This document shows positions 10,528 to 21,112 of a stretch of DNA of 64,000 nt, in pieces. This DNA is from Nakaseomyces glabratus (Eukaryota > Ascomycota > Saccharomycetes > Saccharomycetales > Saccharomycetaceae), in assembly GCF_010111755.1 (NCBI RefSeq), contig NC_088959.1, positions 372,001-436,000 of the forward strand. The letters run 5' to 3'. The notes beneath the pieces were generated by a model, which was not told the DNA's origin, did not search any database, and saw only the letters and a program-made list of their open reading frames with translations. Made by a program: the position numbers and the translations under genes. The stretch's first letter is position 1; each line of letters starts with the position of its first letter.

Positions 10528-11796
10528 ATGACACTATTGCACAAGCTCAGTACGTTTTGCAAGATGTCACAGCCGTTGAGAACTGAGGTGCTGAAGGTGG
10601 ATGCTTTGTCAATAGTATTTCCTGAGAATGCGCATATCGACGGTAAATTGCCGGAGGTTAACGATGCGCCATCTAGAGATGCGCTGTTGAAAGCTGCACA
10701 TATTATAAGAGACACTGAGGAGACTGTGGCGTTTCCTACTGAGACTGTCTACGGTTTAGGTGGTTCTTCGCTGAATGACAACTCTGTTAGAAATATATAC
10801 AAAGCGAAGAACAGGCCCAGCGACAATCCTTTGATCACACATGTTTCATCCATTGATCAACTGAACAGGAAGATATATAACGACTATGAAGATGGAGATA
10901 TCCTTCGGAATATACCCAAAATTTACCACCCATTGATCGAAAAGCTCTGGCCGGGCCCTCTGACAATCTTACTGCCTATACCACCAGAGAGAAATGTATC
11001 ACTCTCCAAATTAACGACAGGGGACCAACCCACTTTTGCTGTTAGGATACCAGCAAACTCTATCGCTAGGGCTTTAATTGCCTTAGCCGATACTCCTATT
11101 GCAGCACCATCTGCAAATGCCTCTACTAGACCTTCTCCAACACTGGCATCACATGTCTATCATGATTTGAAAGGTCGGATACCGCTAATTATAGATGGCG
11201 GAGCCTGTAACGTTGGTGTCGAAAGCACAGTTGTAGATGGCTTGTGCTTGCCCCCAGCATTGCTGCGTCCTGGGGGTTTCACATACGAAGATATCCTGCA
11301 TCTTGGAGGAGAAAGTTGGAGGAACTGTAAGGTCGAGAATAAGAAAACCTTAAGCGAAGGTGAGAAGGTGAGGACGCCAGGTATGAAGTACAAGCACTAT
11401 GCCCCAAGTGCTAAAGTCATTGTTCTTCTACCGAATGACAGCGACACTCAAATGCAATTGATTGACAAAATGAAGGTGTTCTTGTCCAGTCATCAACCTG
11501 ACATAATTGATAAAAAAGTCGCTATAATGACCACTTTGAAACTAACTCCTATCTTGAACGAGATCAGCTTATTTGCTTCTAGTAACTACAAAGGAACCAA
11601 AACCGAGTTCTTAGTATCTGAATTGGGTGCTTCTGGGGAAGCTATCCAAGCCAACCTCTTTGCTGCACTAAGGAAAGCAGATGAAACTGATAATGTAGAT
11701 ACTATTATTGTTGAAGGCATATCGGAAACCAGTGAAGGTCTAGCCGTCATGAATCGTTTACGTAAAGCATCAGGAGGGAATATTGTTACGATATAA
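10528..11796 (+). CDS. SUA5: Sua5 threonylcarbamoyl-AMP synthase
   Basis: Makes threonylcarbamoyl-adenylate from Thr, bicarbonate and ATP, the first step of t6A formation at A37 of ANN-decoding tRNAs. The YrdC-type fold covers about residues 50-270 ([21 protein letters not shown] with the conserved K-x-[11 protein letters not shown] with S-x-N), followed by the linker with [12 protein letters not shown] and the Sua5-specific C-terminal domain. From the ATG at 10528 it is 422 aa. A second in-frame ATG at 10564 (MSQPLRTEV) gives a form 12 residues shorter. The first 12 residues ([12 protein letters not shown]) are basic and hydrophobic, like the S. cerevisiae leader MYLGRHFLA. The frame also extends upstream from a TTG at 10492, which I do not use. 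Confidence 0.95.
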   Translation: MTLLHKLSTFCKMSQPLRTEVLKVDALSIVFPENAHIDGKLPEVNDAPSRDALLKAAHIIRDTEETVAFPTETVYGLGGSSLNDNSVRNIYKAKNRPSDNPLITHVSSIDQLNRKIYNDYEDGDILRNIPKIYHPLIEKLWPGPLTILLPIPPERNVSLSKLTTGDQPTFAVRIPANSIARALIALADTPIAAPSANASTRPSPTLASHVYHDLKGRIPLIIDGGACNVGVESTVVDGLCLPPALLRPGGFTYEDILHLGGESWRNCKVENKKTLSEGEKVRTPGMKYKHYAPSAKVIVLLPNDSDTQMQLIDKMKVFLSSHQPDIIDKKVAIMTTLKLTPILNEISLFASSNYKGTKTEFLVSELGASGEAIQANLFAALRKADETDNVDTIIVEGISETSEGLAVMNRLRKASGGNIVTI

Positions 11797-12037
11797 TTAT
11801 CCCTTTTGCCATTTATATTCCCAACTTTGTAATTCTTATAGCATACCTCAATATATTTCATGTTTAATTGCCTCTCGTCGGAGAATAAAAAGTCTCATAG
11901 CTAAGTTAATAATGAGTTTTCTTAACTTCCTTAAATAAAGAAAAAATATAATGCTTATTATTGGTAATCCATACCAAAAAACTAAAATACAAATGTTTAT
12001 AAGTATATATAAGGACCTTTTAATCGTAAAACATTCA
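11797..12037. terminator. Convergent 3' region of SUA5 and PMR1
   Basis: About 240 bp of A/T-rich sequence, including an AATAAAG-AAAAAATATAATG stretch around 11933-11953 and TATATATAAGG at about 12003-12013, typical of yeast polyadenylation regions. No gene seen. Confidence 0.45.
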
Positions 12038-14893
12038 TTACACGATAGAGTAGCGTAAAGGATCCATATGTGAATTCTTCTTCACCCAGTATTTTCTAAT
12101 CTCATCGATAATGAAGACGCTGCTACTGATCATTGCCAAGAAAATCAAATCACTAAATGCAAGACTTTCTGTCTTAAAGATTGCTTGGAAGAATGGAATA
12201 TAAATGGCACACATTTGACCTAACAAAGAGAAACCCACCGCTAGGTTAAACATCTTATTTGTGAAAAAACCAATTTCAAAAATAGACTTCGTTGTGTGTC
12301 TGCAAGCTAAGGCATTAAACATGTCAAAGAAAACGAAGCAAGTGAATGTCATAGTTGTGTCTCTTGCAGTAACTTGCCCATCTTCTGCCATCTCTTTAAC
12401 GAAAACGTAAACAGTACCTAAAATGATACATGATGCTGTCCCAATCAACCTCTTTAGCAACTCTGCGGTCAATATTTTATCAGTACGCTTTCTTGGTGGT
12501 TTTTTCATAACTTCATGATCAACTGGTTCTACACCTAATGACTGTGCAGGTGGTCCATCCATTAAAATGTTAATCCATAAAATCTGCATTGCATTTAATG
12601 GATTTGGTAACATGAATGCTGTAGAAAGGGCAACCAAAGACAAGGCTGCAATAGAGGTTGATAATTGGAACGACAAAAAGTTTTGAATGTTGTTAAAAAT
12701 ACCTTTCCCCTCTTCTATAGCAGTCAGGATGGTGCTAAAATCATCATCTGTCAAAATCATATCAGAGGCTTCTTTTGCCACATCAGTTCCCATTCTACCC
12801 ATAGATACACCGATATCAGCTAATTTTAAGGCTGGTGCATCATTAACACCATCACCAGTCATAGCCACCACATCACCTCTTCTTCTTAGAGCACGAACAA
12901 TGTTCAATTTATGTTCTGGTGTAGCACGGGCAAAAATATTAACATGATCAATCACATTGGCCAATTGGTCATCAGTCATTTCATTCAATTTATCACCACT
13001 TAGAACGGAAAGCTTTGGATCGATTACTGGAATACCTATCTGTCTTGCAATGTTAACAGCTGTATTTTCAGAGTCACCAGTTATCATAATGATATGAATA
13101 CCACCTTGCAAAAATTGATCAATTGCAAATTTAACAGAAGATCTAGGAGGATCATTCATACCAATCAAACCAGTAAAAACCAAATCACTTATGTCATCTT
13201 CAACCAGTTTAGAACTTGAGTCCGTCATAGCTCTTTTTGCAAACGCCAAAACTCGTAGACCTTCAGAAGCCAATGTGTTGGCACAGTCAATAATGGTTTC
13301 CCTATGTCCTGCAGTCAGCTTCTCAATTTTTCCCTTTTCTGTAAGATAAGAAGAAGACTTGTCCAAAATTCTCTCGAAAGCACCTTTTATAAATAGAGTT
13401 GTCTTTTTCTCATTATCCTGGATTTTAGTTGCCATCATCTTTCTTTTTGAGTTGAAGGAAAGTTCTTTTACCTTGGTATATTCACTTCTTACATCAGCTA
13501 GTTCAAACTTTTGCAGCTGCTCTAATAAGGCCACGTCTGTTGGATTACCTAAATACTTTGCATGCTCTTGAGAATATGATGCATTGTTACACAAGTTACC
13601 ACAAAGTAAAGTGGTCTTGACATCATCAGTTAAGTAATTCTTCAAATTACCGCCTTTATTTTTATCAAGAGATAGAACATTTAATTTGTTAGCCATACTA
13701 CCCAAACACCATATCTTCGAAACAGTCATATGATTCGATGTTAAAGTACCCGTCTTATCAGAACAAATGACATTAACAGAGCCCAAGGTTTCAACACTAG
13801 GCAATCTCCTAACAATAGCTTTACGCTTAGCCATACGTAGTACACCTAGTGCTAAAGTGACAGTCACAATAATAGGTAAACCTTCAGGAATAGCGGCAAC
13901 AGCAAGTGAGACTGAAATTTGGAACATTTCTAACCAAGATCTGCCTTGGATGATACCGACAACACAAATAATACCAATTACAACAAAACTTGCTAATGAT
14001 AAATCTTTACCAAGCTTGTCCATGGTTAATTGTAGCGGGGTCTTAGGTTTTTCAATACTGCTCATCATTTCAAAAACGTTACCAAAAGATGTCTCTCTAC
14101 CAGTACCAACAACAATACCTCTACCATTACCTTCTTTTACCAACGTTCCCATGTATGCAATATTAGTACGCTCAGCCACTGGAACAATAGAATTTGGTTG
14201 ATCATTGTAACTGTCCCGGGAAAGAGCTTTATAACTTTTATGAACAGGATCAGTTTCACCGGTTAGGTTACTCTCATCAATAGTCAAATCATTACACTCT
14301 ATAATTCTTATATCGGCTGGGATACGGTCACCAATTCTAAAACGAACTAGATCACCAGGAACCAAATTTGTCGCCAGGACGTTCGATTCTCTACCGCCTC
14401 TGATCAAATGGCATTCTTGTGGAACCAATTTATTTAGGGCTTCCAACGATTTCTCAGATCTGTATTCTTGCACAAAACCGACAGTGACAACAATAACAAT
14501 GGCCATGGTGATACTGATAGCGTCATCAATGTTACCTAAGAAGACCGAAATAATAGCAGAACCCATTAACAACAATATTAGCCTGTCTTCAACAAAATTG
14601 GACAAGAACTTCTTTACCAAACTTTCATCGTCATCGACACTGATTTCATTTGGACCATAATATTGTCTTCTCTTGGTGGCTTCTTCTACAGAAGAAAGAC
14701 CTAGCTTGGCATCGGTATCCAATTTATGTAAAGTCTCTTCCACACTCAATGTACAGTATTCCAGAGAGGGGTTTGGCTTAGTAAGAGCGGCATTTGTGGC
14801 CTCCAGAATCTCCTTTTCCTGCGAGTTCAGAGAAGCACTACTTCCACCGGCATCTTTATCCTTATCATAGTAGGTAAACGGGTTATCACTCAT
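12038..14893 (-). CDS. PMR1: Pmr1 Golgi Ca2+/Mn2+ P-type ATPase
   Basis: P2A (SPCA) ATPase pumping Ca2+ and Mn2+ into the Golgi; it supports glycosyltransferases such as the mannosyltransferases encoded elsewhere in this window. 951 aa against 950 in S. cerevisiae. Order: cytosolic N-terminus, cation-ATPase N domain, TM1-2, the TGE actuator loop (NLTGETDPV), TM4 with the ion-site segment AAIPEGLP, phosphorylation site DKTGTLT (Asp near residue 379), hinge MTGDGVNDAPALK, and TM6 with NILMDGPPAQSLGVEP carrying the Asn and Asp ion ligands. The start ATG at 14893 matches the family (MSDNPF). It converges on SUA5, its neighbour in S. cerevisiae as well. Confidence 0.97.
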   Translation of the reverse strand: MSDNPFTYYDKDKDAGGSSASLNSQEKEILEATNAALTKPNPSLEYCTLSVEETLHKLDTDAKLGLSSVEEATKRRQYYGPNEISVDDDESLVKKFLSNFVEDRLILLLMGSAIISVFLGNIDDAISITMAIVIVVTVGFVQEYRSEKSLEALNKLVPQECHLIRGGRESNVLATNLVPGDLVRFRIGDRIPADIRIIECNDLTIDESNLTGETDPVHKSYKALSRDSYNDQPNSIVPVAERTNIAYMGTLVKEGNGRGIVVGTGRETSFGNVFEMMSSIEKPKTPLQLTMDKLGKDLSLASFVVIGIICVVGIIQGRSWLEMFQISVSLAVAAIPEGLPIIVTVTLALGVLRMAKRKAIVRRLPSVETLGSVNVICSDKTGTLTSNHMTVSKIWCLGSMANKLNVLSLDKNKGGNLKNYLTDDVKTTLLCGNLCNNASYSQEHAKYLGNPTDVALLEQLQKFELADVRSEYTKVKELSFNSKRKMMATKIQDNEKKTTLFIKGAFERILDKSSSYLTEKGKIEKLTAGHRETIIDCANTLASEGLRVLAFAKRAMTDSSSKLVEDDISDLVFTGLIGMNDPPRSSVKFAIDQFLQGGIHIIMITGDSENTAVNIARQIGIPVIDPKLSVLSGDKLNEMTDDQLANVIDHVNIFARATPEHKLNIVRALRRRGDVVAMTGDGVNDAPALKLADIGVSMGRMGTDVAKEASDMILTDDDFSTILTAIEEGKGIFNNIQNFLSFQLSTSIAALSLVALSTAFMLPNPLNAMQILWINILMDGPPAQSLGVEPVDHEVMKKPPRKRTDKILTAELLKRLIGTASCIILGTVYVFVKEMAEDGQVTARDTTMTFTCFVFFDMFNALACRHTTKSIFEIGFFTNKMFNLAVGFSLLGQMCAIYIPFFQAIFKTESLAFSDLIFLAMISSSVFIIDEIRKYWVKKNSHMDPLRYSIV

Positions 14894-16380
14894 GTTTATC
14901 CGTTATATTATATGCGAACTGTAGCAATTTGAGCCAATATAATAAATTTGTAATTGGTGAAAAAAAAAATCAACTTAAAATTGATCTCTAAGCTATGAAA
15001 TACAGCAAGTCAATAGGAATAACCTGGACAACTTCTTGGTTCGTATTTGCCTTCAATGAAACGAAATAGTATAAGTATTTCTCAAATCAATGCCAACAGT
15101 TTATTATTGCACAAAAATATCTATAGTATTTCTTTTCGTCTTAACCCAGTGTTTGAACTCGGTAAGAGAAAGTATTGCACCAGATAGAGATTAGGAATAA
15201 AAAAAAAATCTATTTTGATATTCACAATTCCGATGTCCTGGAATTATAGTTAATTACAACCACCAGTTATACACTCAATTGGCTATTAAGTATTGACCAG
15301 TGACACCAAAAAATCCACTCACGAACTTTTGTCGAGGCGAACTTTGTTGGTTTTTTTTAGCAAATTTGATGCCCAGATAACTCAGAATTACCCGGATTTA
15401 TATTTTATTGATAATAGCATAGCAACGTGTTATGATGAATGCCTTATATATAGAGAGATATACTGAGCTAATTCTTGGATGCAAGACAATACAATTTGCA
15501 AATTATATTTATTGGAATGTAGAGGCATATAGATACAATTACTACGTGCTAAGAGTCTACAATTGTTAATTCTCATATATCTGAAGCTTTGGTGGTAACC
15601 CATAAATTGTTGTAGATATCTGATTGTCAAATGCCAATTCTGGGACCATCATAATAATGTAAAAGGTGATGTGCAATCAACGATTTGCACTTTATGTTAA
15701 AATTCCAAACTATTCTGCCTTAACGTTTTGAGCCTGATGTCTAGTGATAGTTACAAGTAGGGCTCGTGATCAAAATCACTAGCTTAGTTATAATTCGCAA
15801 AGACATTTGACAGCTTTTGGCAAAGACATATATCCTTAGAATCGTACTTTAATGCCCGTTCCCCAAGTGTGACCTTTACGTTTTGCTTTTCTTATCAGCT
15901 AACTGATTTTCTAATTTGACGTATCTTGTACTGATGAACAGTATATGAACCACCCCCACACCGGGTTTATTGCGGGCCATAAATTAGACGGATTGTTTTT
16001 TTTACCAAGAGCAATGTTACAGCAGGAATCATCTATTGCATTTCTATAACAATATTCAACCGTTTAGTTTCCGGATTATTCCGAGTGTTATATCTATTAA
16101 CCCCCACTAACCTTTACTTTACTCTACTAAATTATATAATATCAAATTTACACAGTTTTTGATATTGGTGCACAGACTATTTCCATTTGTTCCTATGAGC
16201 ACCCCACATCATCCCCCATCAGTAACTTGTTATTAAAACATATATAAAGAAGAGCTCAAGTTATATAATCTCGGGTCTGTTAATAATTGAATCATCTTAC
16301 TATTCATAATCTTAAATAAAAGAACAAACTGCATCAGGCATTACCCATTTTAACAACACTTAAAGAATAATACTATCATA
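14894..16380. promoter_or_regulatory. Divergent region between PMR1 and the small MCO8-like gene
   Basis: About 1.5 kb with no convincing coding frame. It holds homopurine A runs near 14960 and 15199, a T run at 15350, pyrimidine-rich CCCCAC and CCCCCAT motifs at 16100-16220, and a TATATAAA box at 16241-16248 for the small gene to the right. It is a change-over point between YGL-like and YJL-like gene blocks. Confidence 0.5.
16241..16248 (+). promoter_or_regulatory. TATA box of the small MCO8-like gene
   Basis: TATATAAA, a full-consensus yeast TATA element, lies 133 nt upstream of the ATG at 16381. The distance suits a short leader, and the leader next to the ATG is A-rich, as in well-expressed yeast genes. 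It supports the reading that the short frame is a real gene. Confidence 0.55.
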
Positions 16381-16554
16381 ATGAACCAAACAAAGCTGAC
16401 TCAAACCGCTGCCCGTATCTTGAAGAATAGCAGTATCTTCAGAAAATCTCCTGGCAACTCTTTTGCTACATTCAAAGAATACAGAGAAACTGCCAAGACA
16501 TACGGTCCATTGAGTGCCTCTCTCGCTACAAAGAGAAACCTGACTAACAAATAG
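16381..16554 (+). CDS. 57-residue basic protein, probable Mco8/YJL133C-A relative
   Basis: A 57-codon frame, too short for most gene finders, beginning MNQTKLTQTAARILKNSS and ending NLTNK. It is strongly basic with only two acidic residues, has the look of a mitochondrial presequence at its N-terminus, and carries a segment FATFKEYRETAKTYGPLSASLA that looks constrained. Codon use (CAA, ACT, GCT, GCC, GGT) is biased like a well-expressed gene, and there is a good TATA box upstream. In S. cerevisiae the small mitochondrial gene MCO8 (YJL133C-A) lies convergent with LCB3; here this frame is convergent with the LCB3-like gene in the same relation. The name is inferred from position, not from sequence matching. 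Confidence 0.7.
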   Translation: MNQTKLTQTAARILKNSSIFRKSPGNSFATFKEYRETAKTYGPLSASLATKRNLTNK

Positions 16555-16785
16555 AGCAAATAATTAGTCTGTTATTTTTTCTTTGTGCTTTTATTTTTCT
16601 GGGTTATACATTTTATAGATTCATTCAAGGTACCTTTATATTTTTTACTTTCTGATCTTTCTAAATATTCAAATATGAAAAAAAAATAAACATTTTATCT
16701 TTCAACACAAACGTCTATTTCTAACAGTTAAACAAGCATGCAATGAATAAATCATATCAAATGTCTATAAATGTAATATGTAGAA

Positions 16786-18063
16786 TTATGGAGACCATTT
16801 TAAAATTAACGGACTTACCAACATCACTGATATCGGTATCCCAGCATATATGATGAATCTTCCAATAATATCTATATGTGCCACTCCAACGTACCGTATA
16901 CACTCTTCTCCTGAATTGGCAGTCAATTCTATCTTCAAATGCTGCTTTTCTTGTCTATCATCAGGCATTCTACATATTGTTTTCAAAAAAACGCTGTAGA
17001 CTAACGGTTTACTCAAAATATATTTCCAAAGCACTACCAATAGCACCCCAAATCCTAACCGAGAGGCCAATTGACCATATGTATATTCATTAGTAAATGC
17101 ATAAATCAATGATCTATCGTCAAAGAAATGCCTGATAACCCAATCACTTACTTCCAGCCCTGAAACGACACCCATAAATGCCACACTATCTTCAAAACAA
17201 GGACATTCATCTATAGGCTGAATATGCTTGAACAGTATAGTTAATCCCCAAACGACGCTTAAGACTGGGAACCACAACTCCTTCCCATAATCCCATTCAG
17301 ATAGTAACCAACTCGTTGCAACTCTCACAATGCAGCAAAAAACACCAACAGCTGTACCGCTAACGAGATCAAGAACACCGTGCATCCCGCAATATATTCT
17401 TCCCAGAACTAAAGTGAGATAATAAAACATTACCATTGCAAACAGAAATGCCTTTGAAAAGCCAGAGTAGCGTGTGCTCTGCATTAATGCTATGAGAAAT
17501 AACAAGCTGACTCCGGTTGCATTTGCTGTATGAGATGAAGGCGCTCCGTATTCCTTTGCTGTATAAGCGCTCAGTGTTATTCTATGTAGAGGCGGTGACC
17601 TTGGTCTTGGCAAACAACAGTAATCCTTCAGAAACCCGCTGAGGTAGATTGAGTAGCCCAATATATATACCATATCCCTTGTGAACTCGAAGTAACCAAA
17701 GTATACCGGCAGAGGCAAGAACAACACATAGAATGTGTGAGAGCCCATCAAGGACGTGTAACTGAAATATAAGTCCAAGAATTTACACCTCCATCGTGAC
17801 TGCCAGTAGTATAACGTCTCTGATTGATTATCCACATATTTTCGCAGCCATGACCTGACTTTGAACCTGATAGGGGACATAGCCTTATAATGCTCATCGG
17901 GATGGTTGCCTGGGTCATTTAGTACATTGAGCTCCTGATAATCGTTAGGGTTGGATAACGCACGACTTCTTGCCCTGATCCTGCTCTTCACATTATGTGA
18001 CACCAGCACATCTGTACTGTTACCATTCACATCATTCAAAGTAATCACTGGTTGGTGCTCCAT
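16786..18063 (-). CDS. LCB3: Dihydrosphingosine-1-phosphate phosphatase (Lcb3/Ysr3 family)
   Basis: ER membrane phosphatase that removes phosphate from long-chain base phosphates and feeds exogenous sphingoid bases into ceramide synthesis. 425 aa from the ATG at 18063; three codons more are open upstream but start at TTG. The PAP2 superfamily motifs are all present: K146...RPRSPP (C1), PSSHTANA at about 175-182 (C2) and GRIYCGMHGVLD at about 221-232 (C3, with the catalytic His). Several hydrophobic segments follow through to the C-terminus. S. cerevisiae has two copies, LCB3 and YSR3; position beside the MCO8-like gene and TIF favours LCB3 or the shared ancestor. Confidence 0.9.
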   Translation of the reverse strand: MEHQPVITLNDVNGNSTDVLVSHNVKSRIRARSRALSNPNDYQELNVLNDPGNHPDEHYKAMSPIRFKVRSWLRKYVDNQSETLYYWQSRWRCKFLDLYFSYTSLMGSHTFYVLFLPLPVYFGYFEFTRDMVYILGYSIYLSGFLKDYCCLPRPRSPPLHRITLSAYTAKEYGAPSSHTANATGVSLLFLIALMQSTRYSGFSKAFLFAMVMFYYLTLVLGRIYCGMHGVLDLVSGTAVGVFCCIVRVATSWLLSEWDYGKELWFPVLSVVWGLTILFKHIQPIDECPCFEDSVAFMGVVSGLEVSDWVIRHFFDDRSLIYAFTNEYTYGQLASRLGFGVLLVVLWKYILSKPLVYSVFLKTICRMPDDRQEKQHLKIELTANSGEECIRYVGVAHIDIIGRFIIYAGIPISVMLVSPLILKWSP

Positions 18064-18908
18064 TTCTAGCAAGCCTATGTGATGTAGCGATAATGCGATA
18101 CGCAGATTGATAGAAGACAGACGATCGTATTCACTTGCAACACCTTCAAGCCCAAAACTATTGCGCTCTAGTAACCCAAAAAGTACGGTACCTGTTTTAT
18201 ATGCAACGTATAGCCTTCGATCAATGCAATTTACGTATACAAACTTGAATTGACGTAAACTGCGCTATATGCGGATACTGAACTCTTAAGCTGTTGAAGC
18301 ACAGGAGTCACGTTCATTATACACAAACACGATTGTTAGATATTTGCATCACGTGTCTAATGTCATTGACTACGCGTCAACATCACATGATAAGAAAACG
18401 TACCAAAGTATATTTTATTTTATCGCCAGTCACAATGTATATGGGCAGTATATATTCGACTAACTAGCGCAGGGGTACATGTATGGCTACCATCCATATA
18501 GCCATATTTATGTGCATTTATGTTTTAAAATTCGGTAATTTGATATATTTAAGGAAATTCTCGAAGAACATAACAAATTCCCCATAACTATAGAAGAAGA
18601 CAGTAGCATAGTAGTGATGATATACTCACTAACGGTGTCATATGCCAACATCACTCAATACATACCCTCATCGCACAAACTTTGAAAAAAAAAAAATAAA
18701 AATTTTTTTTGGCACAACGATGGCCAACAATTTTCTCTTCATTGGGATGTTGCACAGGGAAGTTTTTACTTTACTATATTGATATAATGGTTATATTAAT
18801 AGTATTTCTTGTTCGAGTTGTAAATTTTAGTTATTTTATTTGTTACTACATATAGCCAAGCATTTTAGCGACGCGCGATAGATTAATAACCAAATACTAT
18901 AGCCCAAT
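18064..18908. promoter_or_regulatory. Divergent promoter region of LCB3 and the eIF4A gene
   Basis: The region contains a CACGTG box at 18350-18355 and an ACGCGT box at 18372-18377 close together. Two Rap1-like half sites lie at about 18478-18498 (complement of GCCATACAT, then ACCATCCATA). A long A tract followed by a T tract at about 18684-18711 should exclude nucleosomes. Rap1-like sites plus poly(dA:dT) suit a highly expressed translation-factor gene. Factor binding is inferred from motif resemblance only. Confidence 0.4.
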
Positions 18909-20099
18909 ATGTCTACTGATCAAATGACCCAACTGGATGAATCCCAGATCGAAACCAACTACGACAAGGTTGTCTACGAGTTCGATGACATGAACTTGAA
19001 TGAGAAGCTTTTGAGAGGTGTTTTCGGTTACGGTTTCAACAAGCCATCTGCCATTCAACAACGTGCTATCATGCCAATTATTGAAGGTAACGATGTCTTG
19101 GCTCAAGCTCAATCCGGTACTGGTAAGACTGGTACTTTCTCCATTGCTGCTTTGCAAAGAATTGACCCAGCTATCAAGGCTCCACAAGCTTTGATGTTGG
19201 CCCCAACCAGAGAATTGGCTTTGCAAATCCAAAAGGTCGTCATGGCTTTGGGTTTCCACATGGACATCAAGGTTCACGCCTGTATCGGTGGTACTTCCTT
19301 TGTTGAAGACGCTGAAGGTTTGAGAGATGCCCAAATTGTTGTCGGTACCCCAGGTCGTGTCTTCGACAACATCCAAAGACGTAAGTTCAAGGTCGACAAC
19401 ATCAAGATGTTCATCTTGGATGAAGCCGATGAAATGTTGTCCACTGGTTTCAAGGAACAAATCTACCAAATTTTCACCATGTTGCCACCAACCACCCAAG
19501 TCGTTCTATTGTCCGCTACCATGCCAAGAGACGTTCTAGAAGTCACTGCCAAGTTCATGCAAAACCCAGTTAGAATCTTGGTTAAGAAGGATGAATTGAC
19601 TTTGGAAGGTATCAAGCAATTCTACGTCAACGTCGAAGAAGAACAATTCAAGTACGATTGTTTGACCGATTTGTACGACTCCATCTCCGTTACTCAAGCT
19701 GTTATCTTCTGTAACACCAGACGTAAGGTCGAAGAATTGACTCAAAGATTGACCGCTGACAACTTCACCGTCTCCTCCATCTACTCCGACTTGCCACAAC
19801 AAGAAAGAGACACCATTATGAAGGAATTCAGATCTGGTTCTTCCAGAATTTTGATTTCCACCGATTTGTTGGCCAGAGGTATCGATGTCCAACAAGTTTC
19901 CTTGGTTATCAACTACGATTTGCCAACTAACAAGGAAAACTACATTCACAGAATTGGTAGAGGTGGTCGTTTCGGTAGAAAGGGTGTTGCCATCAACTTC
20001 ATTGTCAACGAGGACGTTCAAGCTTTGAGAGAATTGGAACAATTCTACTCCACTCAAATCGAAGAATTGCCAAGTGACATCGGTACTTTGTTCACTTAA
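18909..20099 (+). CDS. TIF2: eIF4A translation initiation DEAD-box helicase
   Basis: RNA helicase subunit of eIF4F that unwinds mRNA leaders during scanning. 396 aa (S. cerevisiae Tif1/Tif2 have 395). All DEAD-box motifs can be read: Q motif [17 protein letters not shown] (I), PTRELA (Ia), GTPGR (Ib), DEAD (II, about 171-174), SAT (III), ARGIDVQQ (V) and [11 protein letters not shown] (VI). Codon choice is extremely biased (TTG, AGA, GGT, GAA, CAA), marking it as one of the most highly expressed genes of the window. S. cerevisiae has identical TIF1 and TIF2; neighbours LCB3, YUR1 and RPB4 match the TIF2 (YJL138C) locus, hence the symbol. Confidence 0.97.
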   Translation: MSTDQMTQLDESQIETNYDKVVYEFDDMNLNEKLLRGVFGYGFNKPSAIQQRAIMPIIEGNDVLAQAQSGTGKTGTFSIAALQRIDPAIKAPQALMLAPTRELALQIQKVVMALGFHMDIKVHACIGGTSFVEDAEGLRDAQIVVGTPGRVFDNIQRRKFKVDNIKMFILDEADEMLSTGFKEQIYQIFTMLPPTTQVVLLSATMPRDVLEVTAKFMQNPVRILVKKDELTLEGIKQFYVNVEEEQFKYDCLTDLYDSISVTQAVIFCNTRRKVEELTQRLTADNFTVSSIYSDLPQQERDTIMKEFRSGSSRILISTDLLARGIDVQQVSLVINYDLPTNKENYIHRIGRGGRFGRKGVAINFIVNEDVQALRELEQFYSTQIEELPSDIGTLFT

Positions 20100-21112
20100 G
20101 CGACATGCTTATAGAGAGACTATACCAAACTTTTTCTTACTTTTTAGGGTACTTTGAAGCCAACTCGAAAAGAAAAACCTCTTTCACTTTGCGAGGGAAC
20201 CATTACTTCAATAAGCTTGGCAACCCCTTGAGGTTAACTTATCTTTAAAATGTTGGTCTTCAGACCTTGTGTCTTTTAATTTTCTAACAAAATTTTTTTT
20301 CAACTTAGGATTTTTAATTAATACTAGTTGCAATGCTCAGCAGGAAATATACATTATCGTTGCAAACCAAAAAAAGGATCAGAATTGACCCTTTTTTCTT
20401 TCTAACGTTTTTTATACATTTATATATAAAAAAAAAACTGGAAACTTTTCACTTTAATCTTACCGATTTGTTTAAGATTCAACTACTATTTGCTCAACTT
20501 ATAGTTAAGTATATCTTGACCCAATAGAATAGTCTAGTAAATGCAAAAGAATATATTATTAGCAAAGGTGTTGGCACAGTTATATATTTGTGTTAGTCCT
20601 TCACAGGCATCATTGTGTGTTCAGATCAGTATGTCGCTATATATTTTCAAAGAAATTCACGTATAGAATCCCTGACAAATAATTCAAAAAAGAAAGAAAA
20701 TGGGTTTCCCAGATTATTAAGCAAGATCCCTGGTATGCTTGATCTATGACTGAGGAGGTGCCCTGCCAGTGTTTGTCTGCCCCAGAGCCTCTTGATTTTC
20801 CAAGTGCAGAAACAATGAAAATCCTTCTAAATCTTAGCGAAATCCAAGGGTTGGATTAACTAGATTCATTTGACTTCTAAGTAGCATTGACATTCTCTTC
20901 CTTTCATCCTTGCCTATCTATCATGGACAGAGTCGATACACAATTCAGTGGTATATTGATACTGAATTTTGCACTTTTAAGTATTGACAAGGAAACTGAC
21001 CGAGGTTCTCAATTGTGAATCACTATAATTATAGTCCTTTGAATCCTATAAATGCATATGGCTGCTGTAACTAAACTATTCTGTTAAACAATTTTTCAAT
21101 ATATTAGTTGTA
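20100..21112. other. Region between the eIF4A gene and YUR1
   Basis: About 1 kb with no gene seen; it holds the eIF4A 3' region and the YUR1 promoter. An inverted repeat AAAAAAGG (20370-20377) / CCTTTTTT (20390-20397) with a 12-nt loop lies about 270 nt past the stop codon. In S. cerevisiae the next gene leftwards is GLG2; no trace of it is visible here. Confidence 0.45.

Noticed and set aside
15432..15438. ATGATGA, a C box of a C/D snoRNA (also GTGATGA at 18614-18620)
   Set aside because: No CTGA at the proper distance with a closing terminal stem at either place.
18516..18526. ATTTATGTTTT, an 11/11 match to the S. cerevisiae ARS consensus
   Set aside because: Such matches are frequent in A/T-rich DNA and the consensus may differ in this species; no supporting B elements were identified.
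18897..20057. Long antisense frames (200 and 173 codons) across the eIF4A gene
   Set aside because: They mirror the extreme codon bias of the sense gene, which keeps stop codons out of the complementary frame.
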